Assembly: GCA_950097015.1 (NCBI GenBank) | Contig: CATNEN010000033.1 | Location: 3,580,001-3,644,000 of the forward strand | Direction: 5' to 3' | DNA: 64,000 bases | Source: Macrostomum hystrix | Lineage: Eukaryota > Platyhelminthes > Macrostomidae | Shown: piece by piece, positions 55,440-64,000 of the stretch | Layout of the letters: the number at the start of each line of letters is the position of its first letter | Numbering within the stretch: the first letter of the stretch is position 1 | Translations under genes and position numbers: made by a program | The notes under the pieces: generated by a model | The model's input: the letters and a program-made list of their open reading frames with translations, nothing else | Told to the model about the DNA's origin: nothing | Databases searched by the model: none

Positions 55440-56940
55440 ATTTTTTGTCACCGCGTCTCAACACAGCCCCAGTCTTGCTGCGGCACCGTTGGCCTGTCGA
55501 TAGGTTCCAATGACTTTGTTTGTAACTTTGTTATCCAAACTTTGAGCTTGCTTCAGAATTTCAGTTTGTCAGCCTTTATATCCTGATGCTTGCAGACACT
55601 GGTGTACATTAGGCTAGTTCGCTTGAGACTGTACATGTACACCATTCCTACCCCTTGGTTCAAAATTACCAGTAGCCAACCTCAAATTCGTGCACTAGCC
55701 AGAGCTGCAGATACCTGGCTAAACCTAACCATAAATTGTTTCTCGAAGTGTTTACTCTGTCCAGTAAACTTGCGATGAGTCCATCTGACTGTAACTCAAT
55801 AAGCTCCATTTATTCGCTGTCTACTCGTATGCTACTTGCTTTTGCTTTGAAATGGCCATGTTTTTGCTGCCTAATTCGTTTAATGATTGAAATGTCTACG
55901 TGTACTTTTGAGGCGGAGTTTAATTTAAATTAGGTTTGTCTAATAGACAGATAGCCTCTCCCATGCTTATGCAAGGCTCACGAAAATCTGGAAAATGTGC
56001 CACCCAGAGCAACGGCAGAAATCGCAAAAGCCATTAATTCAAGAAAACGAATTGCCTATCACAAAGAACAAAGACTGCTGTGACTGCTGTGTACCATCTC
56101 ACTAATAAACGAGCTGGCACTTCTCAAGCACCTAATAATCTACCTACCCAATCTCTTCCCTTGTCTCCGCCTGCCTACCTGAACCGTTTTATTGCTGTCG
56201 TTTTGCAAGTAAAATTTATAGGAAAATAAATCAATTTTTATTTGCTCCGTAAAATAAATGATTTGAAAAGCATCGAGACAATCGACTTGCCGCCTTTTGC
56301 GCCCCAGCCTATCAGAATTCTGCTCCTCGGCAAGCTTAGCGAAGGACAGCAGCAGCAACTTTTAGAAAATGGAACTTTTTGTTGGGTTAGATCGGGGCGA
56401 TTCGGGATGGCCCACACCAGTCATGCGAGTTATAATCTGTGCTCTTATTTGCTTGGCAATTATTTATGCAACCAGAGGGTACAGCAGTTTAGGCCGGGCC
56501 AAAACCAGAAAATGATTCGCATTGTTAATTCAAAAATGGCTCTTGATTTGCGCATCGATTTGTTCGATAAACTACGAGCACAGCTTTTATTAGGAGGCAA
56601 CAGGCGGCTGCCATTTTCTGGTTCCATCGGGCGGCCTTCGAATTAATTGCTTGTTTGCATTGGCCTTGAATTGCCAGCCCACTGAGCAGCCACTTGCAGC
56701 CAGGACTGAGCACACAGAGCTGCCATGCAGTTAATTGCATTCGCAGCCTGTTAAATAGCATATTCAGCCTATTAATGAAGCTTGCATAAATGTACATTTC
56801 TACTCTAAGTAGAGTGTCAGGCAAACACCTGGTAAAATTCACCACGCCGAGATAAAAATGTCGCCACAAATGAAAGTCTCGAAAGCGAACTATAAATAGC
56901 AGAACGTGCGCCCGGTGTCAGTTGGCGGGCTAAGCAAAGC
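55440..56940. other. Intergenic DNA, no recognised gene
   Basis: This lies between the convergent INPP1 and semaphorin genes. The open frame 56242-56646 (plus) has no recognisable domain. Nothing else is supported. Confidence 0.45.
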
Positions 56941-56947
56941 GGTTACT

Positions 56948-57019
56948 TCGTTAGTAATCTAATCGGTAAAGATGTTCTGCTTTTAACGGAAAATTGTTGG
57001 TTCGATCCCAACCTAACAC
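56948..57019 (+). tRNA. tRNA-Lys(UUU)-like sequence, probably a SINE head or pseudogene
   Basis: The sequence folds as a cloverleaf: anticodon stem TTCTG/CGGAA around loop CTTTTAA (anticodon TTT at 56982-56984), T arm GTTGG-TTCGATC-CCAAC, and an acceptor stem with five of seven pairs (GTTAG/CTAAC). The D arm is short. A related sequence at 57623-57695 shares the flanking tail GCAATCCTGCC, which points to a tRNA-derived repeat family and not a working tRNA gene. Confidence 0.5.
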
Positions 57020-57215
57020 TCCAATCAACTGCTTGCGCAATCCTGCCTTTTGTCGCCAATCGCTCTTGTTGCCAAGGGCTAGCTGAGTGATCTGACTAAA
57101 AATGTACGCAGCTTTGCTTTTAACAGAAGGCCACTGCGGTATTTGAAAAACTCCAGAACACGGACTGGATATGAGCTAAAAGAACTTCCAGAATCACAAA
57201 ACATCGGCATTGTCG

Positions 57216-57556
57216 AAGAGTTTAAAGAGAAACTACCGAAGAGTTTAAAGATAAACTACCAAAGAGTTTAAAGATAAACTACCTAAGAGTTTAAAGATAA
57301 ACCACCTAAGAGTTTAAAGATAAACTACCTAAGAGTTTAAAGATAAACTACCGAAGAGTTTAAAGATAAACTACCAAAGAGTTTAAAGATAAACTACCTA
57401 AGAGTTTAAAGATAAACCACCTAAGAGTTTAAAGATAAACTACCAAAGAGTTTAAAGATAAACTACCTAAGAGTTTAAAGATAAACTACCTAAGAGTTTA
57501 AAGATAAACTACCAAAGAGTTTAAAGATAAACTACCGGATAGTCTAAAGATAAAGG
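57216..57556. repeat. 23-bp minisatellite
   Basis: About 15 copies of AGAGTTTAAAGATAAACTAC plus a variable CYA/CAA/CGA triplet. The unit contains TTTAAAGATAAAC, which is weakly palindromic. Confidence 0.93.
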
Positions 57557-57622
57557 AGAACGAGAGATAAATTGTAGGGCCACAGTCCCACGTGCTCAGG
57601 CAGGCTCAGCTCTGCGGCTACT

Positions 57623-57695
57623 TCGTTAGTGTTCCAATTTGGTAGGAAGTTCTGCCCAAGACAGAAAGGTTGTTGGTTCGAGTCCAACCTAACTC
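57623..57695 (+). repeat. Second tRNA-like SINE head
   Basis: It has the same acceptor (TCGTTAG ... CTAACTC) and T arm (GTTGG-TTCGAGT-CCAAC) as the sequence at 56948, with anticodon stem TTCTG/CAGAA but loop CCCAAGA, which lacks the universal U33. The downstream GCAATCCTGCCATTTTG tail is shared with the first copy. It is a diverged member of one SINE family. Confidence 0.5.
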
Positions 57696-58407
57696 TAAAG
57701 CCGCCGGCGCAATCCTGCCATTTTGAGAAACAGTTTTTCCAATTGAAGAGGGGCATCTGAGCAGTAATGTTGTACATTTCCACTGCAATATCATAAATAT
57801 CTCTGCCTTATTATGAAAGGCTTTGTGAAAATTCTGTCGCCGATATGTATCGAAAAAAGGAATAAAGATGATCAAATGGCATTAAGAAAGTTCTATTAAG
57901 TTAACGTACTGCTAGTTGACAACAAACTGACAGCGCTTATTTGAGTGCTAATATATATCTAAAACATGGAGTCGAAATATTGAAAGTAAATCCAGAATAT
58001 TTCGATACAAATGTGCGTTGCGGAATTATATCACAATGGCAATCAGTTCATTTTAAAACATGTGCGTGCGAATGTATATTCTAAAGATCGCATTTACAGT
58101 AAGTAATTTTAGCGGACCAATGCGAAAAGCGAATTTGATACAGGTGTGAATGTATCGCTACGTTTTTTTTGATTAAATCGTGTAGGATGCAACTTTCAAA
58201 GTGGATGTACAGGAAAATAGTTGCTCATTTTTCACGTGAAATCTACTTTAAGTAGCGCAATGAGGATATAAACATAATTACTAGTTTGCTAACTAAAAAA
58301 ATAATACCGATTCAGCTCAGTGTGAGAGAAGACATTGCAAATAAAAGCTTTATTGAAGCAATTTAAATAATTCAGCTTGGAGACTATTGAAATCTAACCT
58401 GGTCCCA

Positions 58408-61375
58408 TCAGGTGTTCTCAGGGGTAAATCCCACACTCAATGACAGCTGGCCAATAATGCCAGCGTTCACCGTCACCTGATGCCGCGGCAGCTGCGGCTG
58501 CCGAGGTGGAGGCTCGACTGCGGCCTCGCCAATGCAGACGACAGTCTCCGAGTGGGCCGCCTCGTTGACACAGCTCTCCCAGCTTGAGCCGAGCGAGCGC
58601 GGTGCCGTTGTCCCGCTGACCTCGGCAACAGTTGCTATGGGAACCAGGTCAGCCGCCTGCACGTACTCGTTGTCACGGCAACGAAGCCGCTGATCTGAGG
58701 ATGTGCGAGACTGCGGCAGAATCCCCGGCTCTGACGCCTTCGGACCTCGCGCTTGATGAGAATCCTCGGCTAACTTCGCGACTTCCTCCGTTGACACCGG
58801 CGCCTTCGTGATGAGGCCCCTCAGCAGGAACCTGCTGGCTGAGGACATCAGACCGGACTCGCTGCCACGCCTTCGAGGACGTCGTTGACTAGTCGAGGAA
58901 GAGGAAGTCGACGAAGTTGACACGGACGACAACGGCTGCTGGTGCGAGGACGACGATGGCGTTGGCAGCGGCGGCCGTTTGCCGCGGCAGGATGCCACGG
59001 AGGAATCGGCGAGGCAGCCGACGCCGATGGCGACTCCGAATAGGAAGGCGATGAGGCTGGCGCCGACCAGGGCGCCGAGGAAGGCGCCGGTGCCGATGCC
59101 TGCGCTGGCCATGCCGTCAGGGGACGCTTCGTCCGACCTCCCGGAGCCGCGGCCACCTACAGAGCTCAGATGACGCGGGTCGTGCTGCACGGCAGGCGGG
59201 CTTAGCGGCAGGCCTCTCAGGCTTGCGACTGCTGTGAGGAGTGAGGTGGTGTTGTAGTCTTTGTTAATGATTTTATTGTCTTTGTTGATGACTGTGTCGT
59301 CTTTGTTAATGTCGGTGTTGTTGTCTTTGCTGATTTCTGTGTTGTTGTCTTTGTTAATGGCTCTGTTGTTGTCTTTGTTGATGGCTGCGTTGTTGTCATT
59401 TGTTGATGGCTGTGTTGTTGTCATTTGTTGATGGATGTGTTGTTGTCTTTGTTGATGGCTGTGTTGTTGTCTTTGTTGATGGCTGTGTTGTTGTCTTCGT
59501 TGATGGCTGTGTTGTTGTCTTCGTTGATGGATGTGTTGTTGTCTTTGTTGATGGCTCTGTTGTTGTCTTTGTTGATGGCTGCGTTGTTGTCATTTGTTGA
59601 TGGCTGTGTTGTTGTCATTTGTTGATGGCTGTGTTGTTGTCATTTGTTGATGGATGTGTTGTTGTCATTTGTTGATGGATGTGTTGTTGTCTTTGTTGAT
59701 GGCTGTGTTGTTGTCTTTGTTGATGGATGTGTTGTTGTCTTAGTTGATGGCTGTGTTGTTGTCTTTGTTGATGGCTGTGTTGTTGTCTTCGTTGATGGAT
59801 GTGTTGTTGTCTTAGTTGATGGCTGTGCTGTTGTCTTTGTTGATGGCTGCGTTGTTGTCATTTGTTGATGGCTGTGTTGTTGTCATTTGTTGATGGCTGT
59901 GTTGTTGTCTTTGTTGATGGATGTGTTGTTGTCTTTGTTGATGGCTGTGTTGTTGTCTTTGTTGATGGCTGTGTTGTTGTCTTTGTTGATGGATGTGTTG
60001 TTGTCTTTGTTGATGGATGTGTTGTTGTCTTTGTTGATGGCTGTGTTGTTGTCTTTGTTGATGGCTGTGTTGTTGTCTTTGTTGATGGCTGCGTTGTTGT
60101 CATTTGTTGATGGCTGTGTTGTTGTCATTTGTTGATGGCTGTGTTGTTGTCTTTGTTGATGGCTGTGTTGTTGTCTTCGTTGATGGCTGTGTTGTTGTCT
60201 TCGTTGATGGCTGTGTTGTTGTCTTTGTTGTTGACTGTGTTGTTGTCTTTATTGCTTACTGCTTTATGCGCTTGCTATGTTGCAAAGCAGGCTTAGAAGA
60301 TTCTATTTGCAAGCTTTTAGAATCTTCTTAGAATTATTTTTTTGCTAGACTATCAGAGATCGTGATACAGTTTCCAGGATCAGCCGCGCCTAAGACGCTC
60401 GGCACTTAAAGTATTTTTAATCCTTAGGTTTGGGATCCACTTTTTAAGGAATGGACAGGTGAACAACAGAAGCGTCCCAGATTACACTGCCACGCTTTCA
60501 CACTCGCCGGAGGGGATTAAGCAAATCCCGAATGAGGATAATTCACGAGGAAAGACGATTAGCGACATTGTAGGAGGGCCTGACCCCGACAGGCGCCAAA
60601 TAATTGATTTCAGGTTGCAGATTAGGACAGCCGAATCTGCCACCTGCTGCACCTGCTGCGCGGCACTTGCGCGGGATTCGGGAATCGAAAAAACTGACGG
60701 GCCTGTTGCATCCGTGGCTTGGGCTGTGATTTTACCCTCGAACTTCGGCAATATCTTAAACCCCAACCCGCGTGTTCTCACCGTATCTCCTTTCCTGTCT
60801 TAGAATCTCCTCTCTCTCTCAGCTTCTCCTCCTCTCAGCTTCTCCTCCTCTCAGCTTCTCCCCCTCTCAGCTTCTCCCCCCTCTCTCAGCTTCTCCTCCT
60901 CTCAGCTTCTCCCCCTCTCAGCTTCTCCCCCTCTCAGCTTCTCCCCCTCTCTCAGCTTCTCCTCCTCTCAGCTTCTCCCTCTCTCAGCTTCTCCCCCTCT
61001 CAGCTTCTCCCCCCTCTCTCAGCTTCTCCTCCTCTCAGCTTCTCCCCCTCTCAGCTTCTCCCCCTCTCAGCTTCTCCCCCTCTCTCAGCTTCTCCTCCTC
61101 TCAGCTTCTCCCCCTCTAAGCTTCTCCCCCCTCTCTCAGCTTCTCCCCCTCTCAGCTTCTCCTCCTCTCAGCTTCTCCCCCTCTCAGCTTCTCCCCCTCT
61201 CTCAAATTCTCCCCTCTTTTAGCCTCTACCAATTGTTCTCTGCTAGTTCAGGAGAAGAATCATAGCAGCCGGTCCAGTTTCGGCTGGACCAATTAGTCGC
61301 CTCCAGGAGACATCCCCTCTCCTAAACTTCCGCTCGAAAAAGCAGTAGGCACGTCGTGATTAGCTTTTTGAAGCT

Positions 61376-61422
<47 letters not shown>

Positions 61423-63061
61423 CAGCTGCCACATTTGCAGAGCGGGTTTCAAATTGTACAACGCGACGCGGTTCGTTCACAAAAAATGAAAATGCTGCTA
61501 AAACTGGGGCCGATAAAAGAAAGGAGTAGACTTTTTCTTGGGCCATAGTTCATAATCTTATTGAATAGCAATAATAATGCTTGCTTTTGTTAAGTACGCT
61601 AAGAAATGTTCTTATATGGCTGACTCAGTTATTCATATCTAGAGAATTATTGCTGTTCAGATTGTATTCCTGGCACCTTCAATCTGTCATTCGCAGCTCA
61701 TTGAGGCTGCGAAATTAGAGAAAATACGAGCGTAAACACCCGATGCTGCAGCTCTGGTGCCTAGAGCTAAACCATCGTCTGCTTCTGCCCCCCCCCGAAT
61801 AAGCAATTGCGAGCTGGTGAGTCAGCGCCCACCCGGCCACCCACCCCAGCTCCGGATGCCGCACTCTGGGAACCAAGTCCCAGGCTAGGCACCCAGCCCG
61901 CTCTTCTGCCTAGTAATAAACAGTGAGATAATCAAAGGTTTAGCCTGTCTACTCAAGAGGGCTCAAATGAATGACTGACGGGGTGTGGCTCAGGCTGAGT
62001 TGCTAACAGAACACTCGGTTCTCGAGATGATGCAGCGGATTAAAAATTGTCTGAAAATATTCTCTCCGAGGAAGAATTGGAGCGAATCAGGTCATCCACA
62101 GGAAAAGATTAGCAATCCATTCTACTTCTTCATCCACAGGAATAGATTAGCAATCCATTCTACTTCTTCATCCACAGGAATAGATTAGCAATCCATTCTA
62201 ATTCTTCATCCACAGGAATAGATTAGCAATCCATTCTACTTCTTCATCCACAGGAATAGATTAGCAATCCATTCTAATTCTTCATACACAGGAATAGATT
62301 AGCAATCCTTTCTAATTCTTCATCCACAGTAATAGATTAGCAATCCATTCTACTTCTTCATCCACAGGAATAGATTAGCAATCCATTCTACTTCTTCATC
62401 CACAGGAATAGATTAGCAATCCATTCTAATTCTTCATCCACAGGAATATATTAGCAATCCATTCTACTTCTTCATCCACAGGAATAGATTAGCAATCCAT
62501 TCTACTTCTTCATCCACAGGAATATATTAGCAATCCATTCTATTCCTTCATCTTCAGGGATAGATTAGCAATCCATTCTATTCCTTCATCTTCAGGGATA
62601 GATTAGCAATCCATTCTATTCCTTCATCTTCAGGGATAGATTAGCAATCGACTCTATTCCTTCGTCTGCAATGATCTCACCCGAGGTGTTTCTTCCACCT
62701 GCCGCAGCCGCAGCGCAGGCAGTTGTCGCAGCCGCAGCATCGGCCACCTCGGCAGCCGATCGACCTCGCAGTGTCGCCAAATCGACGCAGCTGCCGCCGG
62801 AGCCATCGGGGCTGCTGACCCAAGCGCAGAACGGGTCGCCGAGCAATGCGCAGTCCGCGCAGCCGCCGCCGCCGCCGCCACCGCCACCGCATCGAGTCAG
62901 GGGCACCGCGGAGGCGCCATCGGAGCTGAACACCAGCAGGCGCTGGTGCCGGACAATGGCCGAGTCGACTGCCTGACCTGGCGGCAGCGCCTGAAGGGTT
63001 TCAACGGCCGGTGACAGGGCGGTTGCGGCACTGACAACCAGTCTGGTCACCTCGCCTGTGT
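58408..63061 (-). CDS. Transmembrane semaphorin, last two exons (5' end beyond window)
   Basis: Exon 63061-62681 encodes the end of a Sema domain (RLVVSAATALSPAVETLQAL, VRHQRLLVFSSDGASAVPL) followed by a PSI domain with CADCALLGDPFCAW, the hallmark of semaphorins. Exon 59231-58408 encodes a Ser/Gly-rich linker, a membrane span (GALVGASLIAFLFGVAIGVG) and a cytoplasmic tail rich in Ser, Pro and Arg, ending in TGA at 58410-58408. The exons join in phase: one base before and two after a GT-AG intron (59232-62680). There is no Ig domain between PSI and membrane, as in class 1 and class 6 semaphorins, which act as plexin ligands in axon guidance. A Gly run (about nine Gly) precedes the PSI cysteines. 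Upstream exons with most of the Sema domain lie beyond base 64000. Confidence 0.85.
59258..60250. repeat. 24- to 25-bp minisatellite in semaphorin intron
   Basis: About 40 copies of GTTGTCTTTGTTGATGGCTG plus TGTT, with a longer variant containing TCATTTGTTGATGG that adds one base and shifts the frame. GGATG replaces GGCTG in local runs. The many open frames on both strands are repeat by-products. Confidence 0.95.
60251..60800. other. Semaphorin intron, non-repeat part
   Basis: No exon or repeat was recognised. The frame at 60459-60803 has no domain. The flanking exons join in phase without it. Confidence 0.45.
60806..61206. repeat. 16-bp minisatellite in semaphorin intron
   Basis: About 25 copies of CTCAGCTTCTCCCCCT and close variants (TCCTCCT, longer CCTCTCT). 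The strand is strongly pyrimidine-biased. Confidence 0.93.
61376..61422. repeat. (CAG)15 microsatellite
   Basis: An almost perfect run of about 15 CAG units in the semaphorin intron. It is not part of a recognised exon. Confidence 0.93.
62088..62665. repeat. 38-bp minisatellite next to the PSI exon
   Basis: About 15 copies of ATCCACAGGAATAGATTAGC, then AATCCATTCTACTTCTTC, with the last copies changed to TCTTCAGGGATAG. The array ends 15-40 bp from the 5' splice site of the PSI exon (62679-62680, minus strand), so the last copies lie right beside the donor. Confidence 0.95.
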
Positions 63062-63825
63062 CTGTAGGAATGATTGACAGGCAGGATTGGTGACTCAGCA
63101 AGAATTGCGCCCAGCCTCTCCAGGCTATCACTATGTCTCCATAGTGATAGCTTTCTTAGAAACTTGATATTTTTTGCGCCCTCCAGGCACTGGTCATTGT
63201 GTAGACCCTAAAAAGCAACCCTCGATGCTATCCCAGGCACGTTGGAAACGGCACATACACATACGATACTGGCATGACAGTTGCAATAAAAGGTTAGGAA
63301 ACTTCCAAACAAACCCGACTCAAACTGCTCAAACCCTGGAACTGCTGATAACAATAGCTCTGCCCGAATAACAGCTTTGCTAGGAGAAGACAGCGCAGAC
63401 GGCAGAGAGATGGTAGACGCTTCTAAAAAACCAGAAAACATTAGACACTCGAAGACCGAGCAGCGAACAAAGCAGGGTGGCCTGAGCATGAGTATGCCAG
63501 TGCTCAGGCAGGGCGTCAGTCTGAGAACTGTTGGCAAAGGAGCAGCACTGACTCATCGAGGCCACGCGTAGGCTCGAAGCGAAAAAATTTGCCAAATTAT
63601 AATGAAATAGTGAGAGATACAGAAAGACAGGGTAAGTTTATCTGGCATGCCATAGTAAAGGACCCGGCGAAATTCAGTTTGGGTGTTGAGCACACAAACT
63701 CAACGAGACCCGGCTAAGAGGAGGGTCGTTACGATGGTCCACCCACCCCTCAGCTATCTCAGAAGTGCTGTGGGTCGCAGGTTAGTGATAAGCTGGGCAA
63801 AAGTGCCATGCCAAAGGCTGCGTGC
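63062..63825. other. Semaphorin upstream intron, no recognised feature
   Basis: This should be intron, given the acceptor at 63062-63064 (minus strand). Open frames here are short and unlike known proteins. The segment 63600-63820 has a composition unlike its surroundings and might be a repeat, but I could not classify it. Confidence 0.4.
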
Positions 63826-64000
63826 GTGCCAACCTGACTGTCAGCTCACCCCAACCTGACTGTCAGCTCACCCCAACCTGACTGTCAGCTCACCCCAACC
63901 TGACTGTCAGCTCACCACAACCTGACTGTCAGCACACCCCAACCTGACTGTCAGCTCACCCCAACCTGACTGTCAGCTCACCCCAACCTGACGGTCAGCT
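63826..64000. repeat. 22-bp minisatellite running off the window end
   Basis: About eight copies of CAACCTGACTGTCAGCTCAC with CC between; the array continues to the last base, so its full length is unknown. Confidence 0.93.

Noticed and set aside
56948-57019. A functional tRNA-Lys gene
   Set aside because: Two acceptor pairs are missing, the D arm is weak, and a diverged copy with the same tail exists nearby, so a SINE head is more likely.

Overview
This is a 64 kb piece of an invertebrate animal (metazoan) genome. The evidence is multi-exon protein genes with GT-AG introns (a SAXO-type ciliary microtubule protein, inositol polyphosphate 1-phosphatase and a transmembrane semaphorin), tRNA-derived SINEs, Tc1/mariner, IS630-like, P-element-like and LTR-element remains, and very abundant minisatellites. 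Coding exons are GC-rich while much of the non-coding DNA is AT-rich. The lineage cannot be fixed from the sequence alone; a lophotrochozoan such as a free-living flatworm is only a guess.

Layout. Bases 1-3312 are AT-rich with no recognisable gene and two short inverted-repeat (MITE-like) elements. A decayed mariner with its terminal repeats and TA duplication lies at 3313-5505. From about 6 to 29.5 kb is a mobile-element district holding ten tyrosine-recombinase (YR, Crypton/DUF3504-like) genes or gene pieces, every one on the minus strand. They fall into two main subfamilies (called A and B here) plus one ZMYM-type fragment. One sits inside a second mariner, two lie between a pair of IS630/Tc1-type inverted repeats, and the district also holds two IS630-like transposases, a P-element-like transposase, a solo LTR and mariner remnants. 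Copy A3 (17597-19013) reads as an intact 446-residue recombinase if a 76-bp intron is removed. The 8-mer GTCTATGG/CCATAGAC occurs 16 times in this district and I saw no copy elsewhere in the window. Long palindromes (stem-loops) lie between the recombinase genes.

From 31.6 to 36.3 kb is a complete five-exon SAXO gene (468 residues) on the plus strand. From 43.3 to 55.3 kb is a complete four-exon INPP1 gene (386 residues), also plus strand; each of its three introns is largely minisatellite DNA with unrelated repeat units. From 58.4 to 63.1 kb, on the minus strand, are the last two exons of a transmembrane semaphorin (end of Sema domain plus PSI, then membrane span and cytoplasmic tail), separated by a 3.4 kb intron that is again mostly tandem repeats; its upstream exons lie beyond base 64000. 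Intergenic stretches hold a large CAGG/CAGA tetranucleotide array, a 10-bp repeat array and two diverged copies of a tRNA-Lys-like SINE.

The three host genes show no functional link with each other. The region most worth following up is the YR cluster with its recurrent terminal 8-mer, its hairpins and its habit of nesting inside other transposons. All homology statements come from reading translated sequence and recalling family motifs; no database search was run.
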